Origin: Fibrisoma limi BUZ 3
GTDB lineage: Bacteria > Bacteroidota > Bacteroidia > Cytophagales > Spirosomataceae
DNA length: 64,000 nt
Direction: 5' to 3'
Assembly (NCBI RefSeq): GCF_000296815.2
Contig: NZ_CAIT01000009.1
Span: forward strand, 1,790,001-1,854,000
Positions 52,193-61,200 of the stretch are shown here, in pieces. The notes beneath the pieces are model-generated. The model searched no databases and was not told the origin of the DNA. It worked only from the letters and a program-made list of their open reading frames with translations. A program made the position numbers and the translations under genes. Position 1 is the first letter of the stretch. Each line of letters begins with the position of its first letter.

Positions 52193-52217
52193 TACGATAC
52201 CCTACTCTCCTTTTCCT

Positions 52218-53243
52218 ATGAAAAACTCGTTTGACATGACCGAAAGTCAACGGTCGCCCAAGTATCTGCAGGTTGTTAACGCTGTCATCAGCGATATCGA
52301 AGGCGGAGCGCTACGGGTGGGTGACCGGCTGCCTTCTATCAACGAAGCCTGCATTGAATGGTATCTCTCCAAGGACTCCGTTAAGCGGGCTTACGAAACA
52401 CTGTATCAGCTTGGCCTGATTACGTCTGTTTACCGTAAAGGGTATTTCATTGCAGGGAAGGCCAATCGGCGGGCCCATCGGGTGCTGATGATTACCGGTC
52501 AACTGACCGAAAGCGTCAAACAGCTACACGACGCCATTGTCCGGCATGTGGGCAGCGAAGCCCGAATTGACATCTGTACCTTCAACTACCGGCAGGATCT
52601 GCTGTGCCAGGTTATCGATCAGCACGTTGGCAACTACCATTATTTCCTGCTCATGCCGCACCTGATCGAAACCAATCCCGCTACGGTTCAGTGCCTTCGC
52701 AACCTGCCCGGTAATCAACTGATTCTGGTTGGCAGCCAATGGCACAATGTACTACAGCACGGTCATCAAATCCACTACGGGGGCGAGGAAGCCCTTTACA
52801 ATGCCCTCGAAAGTCAGTTAAAGGTGCTGCGCAAGTACGACCGGCTCAATCTGGTGCTGCCGAATTTCGACTTTTTTGGTGCCGATCAGATTCGGGCTTT
52901 TCAGCAGTTTTGTCTATGCCATACGTTTGATTACCAACTGCTCGACGAGCTGACGACCGACGACATTACCCTGAACCAGGCCTACTTTGTAACAGACAGC
53001 TCCGATCTGGTCACGCTGGTTGACTACAGCGAGCAACGGGGGCTTCGGCTCGGCCAGGATCTAGGCGTAGTCAGCTTCACCGACAATGAATACACACGAC
53101 TGCTGGCGGGTGGTGTTTCGGTGATTTCAAACCCGTCGGCGGAGATTGGCCGGCTGGTGGCCCAGATTCTGGGAGGGCAGCACGGACCTTGTCCGACACC
53201 GTATTCAGTACCCTTACAGCTTCAGTTCCGGGCCACCTGCTAA
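52218..53243 (+). CDS. GntR-type transcriptional regulator with sugar-binding-like domain
   Basis: A 341-residue protein starting at ATG 52218 (MKNSFDMTESQRSPKYLQVV). The winged helix (about 8-85) shows GALRVGDRLPSINEACIEWY, LSKDSVKRAYETLYQLGLIT and VYRKGYFIAGK. The C-terminal half is a PBP/LacI-like domain (NYHYFLLMPHLIETNPATVQ, LGVVSFTDNEYTRLLAGGVS). It has the same build as the apiose regulator (26626-27630), with clear relatedness in the C-terminal motif VISNPSAEIGRLVAQI. It lies between susD and the FG-GAP gene, 12 bp before the latter, so it is likely in that transcript. It may control the locus alongside the HTCS. Confidence 0.87.
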   Translation: MKNSFDMTESQRSPKYLQVVNAVISDIEGGALRVGDRLPSINEACIEWYLSKDSVKRAYETLYQLGLITSVYRKGYFIAGKANRRAHRVLMITGQLTESVKQLHDAIVRHVGSEARIDICTFNYRQDLLCQVIDQHVGNYHYFLLMPHLIETNPATVQCLRNLPGNQLILVGSQWHNVLQHGHQIHYGGEEALYNALESQLKVLRKYDRLNLVLPNFDFFGADQIRAFQQFCLCHTFDYQLLDELTTDDITLNQAYFVTDSSDLVTLVDYSEQRGLRLGQDLGVVSFTDNEYTRLLAGGVSVISNPSAEIGRLVAQILGGQHGPCPTPYSVPLQLQFRATC

Positions 53244-53255
53244 CCCCACATCGTC

Positions 53256-56200
53256 ATGTTGCTGTTATCACAGAACCGACTGGTGTGGGTAGTCATCGGC
53301 GTAGCCGTATGGCTGGGAAGCTGCACGTCCAAAGAAAAGCTGTTTGTTCGGCACGTATCCTCGCAAACAGGCATAACGTTCGCCAACCGACTGACGGAAA
53401 CGGATTCGCTCAACGCGCTGACGTTCGAATACATGTACAACGGCGCGGGCGTCGGCGTCGGCGATTTTAATAAGGATGGGCTGACCGATGTGTACTTCGC
53501 GGGTAATCAGGTTTCCAGTCGGCTGTATTTGAATCAGGGTTCGTTCCGCTTCAGGGATATTACCGATGAGTCGGGTACCAGCACGAACGTCTGGTGCACG
53601 GGCGTCAGCGTAGCCGATGTAAACCAGGACGGATGGCCCGACATTTACGTATGCGTTGCCGGCCCCACAAAAGACTCAACCCAGCGGGCCAACAAACTTT
53701 TTATCAACCAGGGGCCGACGGTCGACGGCGTACCGGTATTTACGGAACGGGCGGCCGAATTCGGTCTCAACGATATGGGATATAGCACCCAGGCCGCCTT
53801 TTTTGACTACGACCGCGATGGCGACCTGGATTGCTACCTGCTGACCAATGCCCTCGAAACCATGAATCGAAACGCCCTCCGTCCAAAACGGGTAGATGGC
53901 GAAGCACCGAGTACCGACCGGTTGTATCGATGCGAGGGAAAACTGCCAAGTGGTAGCGAACAGGGCAAAGCAACGGTATCATTTGCTGCCAGGCATGTTT
54001 CCCGGGCGACCGCTACAACGCCGTATGTCAACGTATCCCGGCAACTGGGGATCCTGACCGAAGGTTATGGGCTTGGTCTCTGCATAAGCGATCTGGACGA
54101 CAACGGCTGGCCGGATGTGTACTGCGCCAACGATTTTCTGTCGAACGATCTGGTCTGGATGAACCGGAACAATACGGTCAAACCTACCTTTACCAATCAG
54201 GCTGCGGCCCTGTTAAAGCACCAGACGCACAATGGTATGGGCGTCGACATCGCCGATATTAATAACGACGCCCTGCCCGACATTGTCGTGCTTGACATGC
54301 TTCCCCCGGACAACTACCGGCAAAAAATGATGCTGCCCGGTTCCAACTACAACCGCTTCCAGATGGATCTTAACATGGGCTACCAACCGCAGTACGTACG
54401 GAACACCCTCCAACTGAATCGGGGGAAGGTAGTGATGAATCAGGAGCAGGAGGGAGGTGGACCCGTTTCGTCGAACAATGATCAATTACCTGTTTTTAGT
54501 GAAATCGGGCAATTGGCTGGTATCGAGAAAACCGACTGGAGCTGGGCTCCATTGCTGGCCGACTTTGACAATGACGGCTGGAAAGACCTGTTCATCACAA
54601 ATGGCTACCGTCGGGACGTTACCAACCTGGATTTTATTGTATTCAACCATGAGCAGGCTTCGTTTGGAACGCCGGAAGCCCGTTTCCGCCAGACAAAAGA
54701 GGAATTGTACCGCCTGCCCGAAGTTAATCTTCCTAAATATGCGTACCGTAATCAGGGTAGTGATCCCGCCAAGGCCTTAACATTCGAAGACGTATCGGAG
54801 GCCTGGGGGCTGAACCTGAAAGGATATTCCAACGGTGCGGCCTACGCCGATTTGGATAACGACGGCGATCTGGATCTGATTACAAACAACATTGATGATG
54901 AAGCATTCGTGTTGGAAAACCGGCTCAATCAACGCGAAAAGCACCCGCACTGGCTCCGGCTGACGTTTACGCCAGCACCCGGTCTGCCAGTCACGATTGG
55001 AACCAAGGTATGGCTTTACGGGGATGGGGATGGACAGGTGCAGATGCAGGAACTTTCGCCCGTGCGGGGCTTTGTGTCTACCGTAGAGAACGTACTGCAT
55101 TTTGGATTAGGCGCTGCCACCCACTTCGATTCGCTGGTGATTCGATACCCGAACGGAGCCAAACAGACCATTCGCCAGGGGGCTGTTGATCGGCTGCTGG
55201 CGGTGCAGTATGATCCCGAAGGTGTCTGGCAGGAACCGGCTCCGGCAACACAGCCACTGTTTGCGGAGGTGGATACCGCTCAAAGCCAGCTAAGGATAAC
55301 CCATGAGGAAAACACCGTAGTTGATTTTAACCGGACGCCTTTGCTGCCCAATCAGTATTCGCAGAATGGACCATATGTGGCCGTTGCCGACGTAAACGGC
55401 GACCAGCTTGACGATTTCTTCATGGGAACGGATGTTGAAAAGACCTCCTTCGTTTATGTCCAGCAGCCTGACGGCCAATTCAAAACCGTATCGTTGCCCG
55501 GCAGTGATGCTTACGAAGACATGGGCGCTACGTTCTTCGATGCAGATGGTGATGGCGATCAGGATCTTTACGTAGTCAGTGGGGGCAGTCGGGAAGAGGG
55601 ACTGTCGACCGCGTATCAGGACCGGCTTTACATCAACGACGGCAGTGGACAGTTTCAGGCTACGGTCAATGCGCTTCCAGCCACCCGGTCGAGCGGTTCG
55701 TGCGTCACGGTCGCCGATTTTGATGGCGACGGCGATCTCGATTTGTTCCGGGGGGGACGAATTATTCCGGGGCAGTATCCGAAACCGGTGCCCAGTTATT
55801 TGCTTCGAAATGATAGCCAAAAGGCCGGTGGCCCCCGTTTTACCGACGTAACGGATCAACTCGCCCCCGGCCTGCGACACGTAGGGTTAGTAACGGCCGC
55901 TCTCTGGACCGATACGGACAACGACCGGCAACCTGATTTGATGCTCGTCGGGGAATGGATGGCCCCAACAATTTTTACCAACAACGGCGGTAACCTTACT
56001 CAGGCCAATATCCCCGAGTTTACTGGACAAACCGGATGGTGGTGTTCACTGCTGGCCTGCGACCCCGATCATGACGGTGATACCGACTACGTTGCTGGAA
56101 ATCTCGGCCTGAACAGTAAGTTCCGGGCGTCGGCAGAGGAGCCCGTGCAGGTCTTTGCCGATGATTACGACAAAAACGGTCGGCTCGATCCCATCCTGAC

Positions 56201-56756
56201 ATTTTACCTGAACCACGAACACGTGCCGGTGGCCCAGCGCGACGTTATCATGACGCAGATTCCGGCCATCAAAAAACGCTTTCCAACCTACCACGACTAC
56301 GCCAACCACCCCTTCGAGGAGATGTTTACCGACGACGAACGAGCCAGTGCACTAGTGCTGCGTGCCGAACAAATGGCCAGTTGTTACATCGAAAACAAAG
56401 GCAAAGCGGGTTTTGCCGTGCATCAACTTCCCATTGAAGCGCAGATGGCACCGATCTATGGCCTGCAAGCGGCTGATTTCACCGGCGACGGTCGGATCGA
56501 TTTATTACTGGCCGGCAATTTTTACGGCGCCGAGACCATCAGTGGTCGCTACGATGCCGGAAAGGGAATGCTCCTCGCGGGCAATGGAAAAGGACAGTTC
56601 CGGGCGGTTTCCAATACGGGTTTAAACCTTGATAAGGACGTACGGGCAATTGCCCCACTCCGCCGACCCGATCGTTCTACGTGGTGGCTGGTGGCTAATA
56701 ACAATGGACCGCTGCAGGTTTGGCGGTATACATCAAAACCCACTACTTCATTATGA
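53256..56756 (+). CDS. Giant FG-GAP/VCBS and ASPIC/UnbV-domain lipoprotein
   Basis: A 1166-residue protein with lipobox Cys23 (MLLLSQNRLVWVVIGVAVWL-GSC). It holds multiple FG-GAP (VCBS) repeats with calcium-loop motifs such as GDFNKDGLTDVYFAG, ADVNQDGWPDIYV, DYDRDGDLDCYL, ADLDNDGDLDLITNN, DADGDGDQDLYVVSGG and ADFDGDGDLDLFRGG. The ASPIC/UnbV module (LSPVRGFVSTVENVLHFGLG, DSLVIRYPNGAKQTI) lies near residues 600-650, then a second set of repeats follows. It is a beta-propeller, probably surface-exposed and glycan- or protein-binding. Such proteins are frequent in PULs of Cytophagales without known function. Its stop overlaps the GH28-like start (ATGA). Confidence 0.88.
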   Translation: MLLLSQNRLVWVVIGVAVWLGSCTSKEKLFVRHVSSQTGITFANRLTETDSLNALTFEYMYNGAGVGVGDFNKDGLTDVYFAGNQVSSRLYLNQGSFRFRDITDESGTSTNVWCTGVSVADVNQDGWPDIYVCVAGPTKDSTQRANKLFINQGPTVDGVPVFTERAAEFGLNDMGYSTQAAFFDYDRDGDLDCYLLTNALETMNRNALRPKRVDGEAPSTDRLYRCEGKLPSGSEQGKATVSFAARHVSRATATTPYVNVSRQLGILTEGYGLGLCISDLDDNGWPDVYCANDFLSNDLVWMNRNNTVKPTFTNQAAALLKHQTHNGMGVDIADINNDALPDIVVLDMLPPDNYRQKMMLPGSNYNRFQMDLNMGYQPQYVRNTLQLNRGKVVMNQEQEGGGPVSSNNDQLPVFSEIGQLAGIEKTDWSWAPLLADFDNDGWKDLFITNGYRRDVTNLDFIVFNHEQASFGTPEARFRQTKEELYRLPEVNLPKYAYRNQGSDPAKALTFEDVSEAWGLNLKGYSNGAAYADLDNDGDLDLITNNIDDEAFVLENRLNQREKHPHWLRLTFTPAPGLPVTIGTKVWLYGDGDGQVQMQELSPVRGFVSTVENVLHFGLGAATHFDSLVIRYPNGAKQTIRQGAVDRLLAVQYDPEGVWQEPAPATQPLFAEVDTAQSQLRITHEENTVVDFNRTPLLPNQYSQNGPYVAVADVNGDQLDDFFMGTDVEKTSFVYVQQPDGQFKTVSLPGSDAYEDMGATFFDADGDGDQDLYVVSGGSREEGLSTAYQDRLYINDGSGQFQATVNALPATRSSGSCVTVADFDGDGDLDLFRGGRIIPGQYPKPVPSYLLRNDSQKAGGPRFTDVTDQLAPGLRHVGLVTAALWTDTDNDRQPDLMLVGEWMAPTIFTNNGGNLTQANIPEFTGQTGWWCSLLACDPDHDGDTDYVAGNLGLNSKFRASAEEPVQVFADDYDKNGRLDPILTFYLNHEHVPVAQRDVIMTQIPAIKKRFPTYHDYANHPFEEMFTDDERASALVLRAEQMASCYIENKGKAGFAVHQLPIEAQMAPIYGLQAADFTGDGRIDLLLAGNFYGAETISGRYDAGKGMLLAGNGKGQFRAVSNTGLNLDKDVRAIAPLRRPDRSTWWLVANNNGPLQVWRYTSKPTTSL

Positions 56757-58204
56757 TCGCTAGTAAACGTATTGGTATTACTCTCTGGCTACTCCTTTGC
56801 TCATCGTCCCTGTTTGCCCAGAAGCTCATTACGTATCCCGCACCCGATTCTGCACGTCGCGCGGCCGACTTTCAGGTTGCCATTAATGGTCAGGATGTGT
56901 TTGTGTACGACAACGCCGTGTCAGCATTTTCTAATTTTAGCTTTGAAGGCACGGTAACCGTCACAGTAACGTCAACCCGTGACATTCGCTGGGTGGAAAT
57001 CCGGCCGAAGAACGTAGGCATTCCGGTTTCGTTTACGAAAAACAAGCTGACCTTTCAGCTAACCAGGCCCGCCCAGTTATCTATCGAGCTAAACGGTGAG
57101 CATACGCGGCCGCTCTACGTATTTGCGGCTCCGCTGGAGAAAAACGTGCCCCGGCCTGATGATCCTAACGTGCGCTATTTTGCTGCCGGTAAGGTGTACG
57201 ATGTTGGCAAGCTCGTGCTGAAGAGCAACGAAACGCTCTACATTGCCGGTGGTGCCATCGTTCGGGGAAGCATCGAAGCTACTAACGCACGTAACATTGC
57301 GATCCGGGGTAGGGGATTGCTGGATGGCACGCAACTAACGAGTGGTCGGCTGGTGCGGCTGTGGCAATGCCGGAACGTAGAGGTTGAAGGAATAACCATT
57401 CAGAACAGCCCTGGGTGGACGTTAGTCCTGCTCGACTGCGACACAGTTCGGATTCATGGACTGAAGCAGGTATGCTGGCGGAACGGTTCCGATGGAATCG
57501 ACCTCGTCGGTACATCCCATGTACGTATTTACGACTGCTTTCTGCGCAACAACGATGATAATATCGTCGTCAAGAGTTTTAACGTCAATCCCGAGACGTA
57601 TTACAGCCAACCCGGCCCCGGGCGCGACGTAACCGATATTCAGGTCGACCGGTGCGTGATCTGGAACATGCCCTGGGGAAACGGTCTGGAGATTGGCTTT
57701 GAACTGCGTTGTAAGACGGTCAATGCCATTAGTTTCCGCGATTGTGACCTGATTCACGTTGATCGCGGAGCCGCGTTGAGCATCCATAATGGCGACACCG
57801 CTACGGTCGAGAATATCGTTTACGACAACATTCGGATAGAAGATGCTCCGCATAAGCTGATCGATCTGGCCGTGTTCTGGTCGCAATACAGCATTGACCG
57901 GCCTGCAACGCAGCAGGAGCGTACCCGGCTTTACATGCAAGGGGCATGGGATGGCGTACTGCGCGTGCCGCCCGGTCAGGAAGCGGTCCACGCCGGTAGC
58001 CGAGGGCATATTCGCAACATTACGTTTCGTAATATCGCGGTCACCGATGGGCAATTTCCGTTTTCTATCCTGGCTGGATACGATGCCAGCCACCGCGTCG
58101 AGAATGTGACGTTCGAGAACCTGACTATTCACGGCCGCCCGATTCGCTCAGCACAGGCAGGACACGTATCTATCGAACACGCTACCGGAATTAGCTGGAA
58201 ATAA
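56753..58204 (+). CDS. GH28-like right-handed beta-helix protein, exported
   Basis: A 483-residue protein starting at ATG 56753 (MIASKRIGITLWLLLCSSSL, signal ending FAQ). An N-terminal beta-sandwich (about 20-130) precedes the parallel beta-helix (KSNETLYIAGGAIVRGSIEA, NIAIRGRGLLDGTQLTSGRL, VEGITIQNSPGWTLVLLDCD). GH28 polygalacturonases carry NTD, DD, GHG and RIK; here NGSDGIDL (about 243) and NNDDNIVVKS (about 266) fit the first two, but the third is WGNGLEIGFE (about 308) with Asn in place of His, and RIK is not recognisable. So a polygalacturonase-like fold is clear but activity is uncertain. Its start overlaps the FG-GAP stop. Confidence 0.82.
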   Translation: MIASKRIGITLWLLLCSSSLFAQKLITYPAPDSARRAADFQVAINGQDVFVYDNAVSAFSNFSFEGTVTVTVTSTRDIRWVEIRPKNVGIPVSFTKNKLTFQLTRPAQLSIELNGEHTRPLYVFAAPLEKNVPRPDDPNVRYFAAGKVYDVGKLVLKSNETLYIAGGAIVRGSIEATNARNIAIRGRGLLDGTQLTSGRLVRLWQCRNVEVEGITIQNSPGWTLVLLDCDTVRIHGLKQVCWRNGSDGIDLVGTSHVRIYDCFLRNNDDNIVVKSFNVNPETYYSQPGPGRDVTDIQVDRCVIWNMPWGNGLEIGFELRCKTVNAISFRDCDLIHVDRGAALSIHNGDTATVENIVYDNIRIEDAPHKLIDLAVFWSQYSIDRPATQQERTRLYMQGAWDGVLRVPPGQEAVHAGSRGHIRNITFRNIAVTDGQFPFSILAGYDASHRVENVTFENLTIHGRPIRSAQAGHVSIEHATGISWK

Positions 58205-58217
58205 ATCAAGCCAGTCG

Positions 58218-58255
58218 AGGCCACGCAATAGCGAAGAGCCGCTATTGCGTGGCCT
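58218..58255. terminator. Terminator overlapping the HTCS 3' end
   Basis: AGGCCACGCAATAGC (58218-58232) pairs perfectly with 58241-58255 (15 bp, 8-nt loop). It covers the HTCS stop codon and lies just past the convergent GH28-like gene. Confidence 0.8.
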
Positions 58256-61200
58256 GTTCAGAGCCCCCAACTGATGCGATTGAATCAGTTTCTGCCTGTT
58301 TCCCGTACTCTCCCGGCGATACGCCAAATTCTTTTTTGAAGGCCCGAATGAAATAGTTCGGATCATTGAAACCAACCGCGTAAGCTACCTCGGCCACCTG
58401 TCGGCCACCTGCCTGTAGCAGTTGAGCGGCCCGTTGCAGCCGGACATTACGAATCAGTTCATTCCCTCCCTTGCCGGTCAAGGCTTTTAGCTTCCGGTAT
58501 AGCTGGGTGTTGCTCAGGGCCAGTTCCTGTTCGAGCCGTTGTACGTCCAGTTCCGGATCAGCTATGTGGGTTTCAATGAACGCGAGCGTTTTTCGCAGAA
58601 ACACCTCTTCAGCCGATTCAACGACGATGTTGCCGGGGGCAAGGGTCAGTAGTCGGCTGTATCGAGCCCGGAGTAGCTGTCGACTGCGAATTAGGTTTCT
58701 GGCCCGGCTGAGCAGAACATCCAGGTTGAACGGTTTGGTTACGTAGTCGTCGGCACCGGCGGTTAGGCCTTCAACCTTGCTTTCGTTGCTGGATCGCGAC
58801 GTCAGCAAAATCAGGGGAACATGACTCGTTCGTTCGTCGGCTTTCAGGGCTTCACACAATTGTACCCCGTCCATGTCCGGCATGAGCCAGTCGCTCACAA
58901 CCAGATCCGGAATTTCGGTCCGGGCGCTGGTCAGGGCCTCTGCGCCATTGGTAGCCTGCAAAACCCGATAATGCTGCCGGAAGCAACCAACCAGGTAATT
59001 GCGCAGGTCATCGTGATCTTCAACCACCAGCACCAACGGAACATCTGGCCCCGGACTACTCATCGCATCAGCTGCAGATAAGGCATTGTTGGCCGAAGAC
59101 ATCAGGTTTGGCTCGATCTCATTATCACTAGCTACCAGGGTGTTTGGGGTAGGAGCCGCCAGCCAATTGGCGGGGAACGCCGACGCGTTGACAGGTAACC
59201 TAACAACGAAAGCCGTTCCTACGCCGGGCTGACTTTCTACGTTGATACGACCCCGATGCAGTTCAACTAGTTCACGGGTGAGCGCCAGGCCGATACCGGT
59301 ACCAGCTTTTTTTGCCTGATTTTGGCCATTAACCTGAAAAAAACGCTCGAAGATGTGGCTTTTATACTCGGCTGGTATACCGATGCCCGTATCGTCTACT
59401 TCCAGAAGTAACTCCGGTTTATGATCAGCGTTATCAACCCGGCACCGAACCGTGATCGTACCCCCGGCGGGCGTAAATTTGAGGGAATTGGCAATCAGGT
59501 TAAAAAGAACCTTCTCGACAATGTCTGGATCAAACCAGGCCATGCACGCTGAAGGAACGGTCTCAATGGTCAGCGTGATTGATTGCCGCTGGGCCTGCGA
59601 AGAGAACGAGGCCACTACGGTCCGCACGAACGCAATAACATCCAGCCGGTTAATGTGCGGGCGTAGTGAATCTGACTCCAGTTTGGATAGATCGAGCAAC
59701 TGGTTGATGAGCCGCAGCAATCGGTTGGCGTTCTGGTGCATGGTCTGAAACTGCGGTCGGCGGCTGTCGGGTGCCGGATCCGTAAGAAACTGCTCCAGGG
59801 GCGTCAGAATCAAGGTCAATGGTGTACGGAACTCGTGCGAAATATTGGTAAAAAAGCTGGAACGGAGCCGGTCGAGTTCGCGGGCTTTTTCGGTTTCGAG
59901 GTGTTCGGCGCGTAGCTCGGTTTTATACGCTTCCCGAATCTGAATCAGTCGGCGCATGCCGAGCAAAAGGACGGCTACCAGCAGACAGTACAATGCATAC
60001 GCCCAACCTGTTCTATACCAGGGCGGTAGTACAGTTAGCTGTAGTACGGTCTGAGGGGCGTTTCGAAACGTATCGGTCAGGGAAGCTTTTACCCGGAACT
60101 GGTACGTACCTGGGCTGAGGTTCGTATATGTCGCAGAGTGTTGCGGGCCGACGTAGTTCCAGCTATCCTCAAAGTCATCCAGGCGATAGGCGTATCGTAC
60201 ATTGCGGTGTGCCCGGAACAGCACGGCCGCAAAATCGAACGTGATGACTGACTGGTTATACCGAAACGTAAGCTCTTTCGTATCACTAAGGGCTCGCGTC
60301 AACGGCGAGTCTGACGCGCCAGGCTGCACAACCTGGTTAAATAACTTCAATTCGGTCAGGTACACGGGTACGGGCGGCTCAGCCATCTCCAGCCGGTCTG
60401 GCTGAAATACGGTCAGGCCGTGCTTACCTCCCCAGAACAGCGTTCCGTCGGGGCATTGGCTTACGGCCTGTTCCGTGAAATCATTACCCGCCAATCCATC
60501 GCCCCGCCGATAGACACGCATGACGTGTCCGGTTTCGCTGAGTCGGCACAGACCTCCGTTTGTCGCCACCCAAAGGCTCCCGGCTTTGTCCTGGCTAATA
60601 CTCATGATCGCATCATTGGGCAGACCATTGCTGGTAGTCAGCAGCGTAAACTGACGGGTGCGGGGATCGTAGCGGTGCAGGCCATTCATCGTGCCTACCC
60701 AAAGCTGGTGGCGCCGGTCCTCAAACAGATACGTAATGTGGTTGTCAAACAAGCCGCCGGGCTGCTGATTACCCAGGTGATGCCGTGTTCGATTGCTCTT
60801 AGGAAGCCGTTCGAGCAAACCATTGTCAAATGTGCCGCTCCACAACGTACCATCGGCAGTTTTGAGCATGGACGTAATGGCCGATGCCGGTCGATTCAAC
60901 CAATCGCCCAGATAAAGTTCACCGGTTTGCCGATCAATCAGCCAGCGTTCACCCCGCTGCGTCACGATGGCAACCTGATCTGCATTAGCCGACGTAATGG
61001 ACTGGATGTGGGCTGACCGCAACGGCTTTAGTTCATGCAATACCGCACCGGAACGGGTATCAAACACCACCGTGCCTTTCTTCCAGACAGAAACCAGCAA
61101 TAATCTGTCAGAAAGCAGGCATACGCGGGTGATGTCATTGCCGGGCAGGGAGCGAGTATTGCCCGGCTGGTGCCGAAAATGTTGGAATCGGTTCGTGTTT

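Noticed and set aside
57422-58132. Antisense frame of 236 codons over the GH28-like gene
   Set aside because: Shadow frame; the sense strand encodes a clear beta-helix protein.
60420-61016. Plus-strand frame of 198 codons inside the HTCS gene
   Set aside because: Shadow of the propeller-repeat region; no family features.
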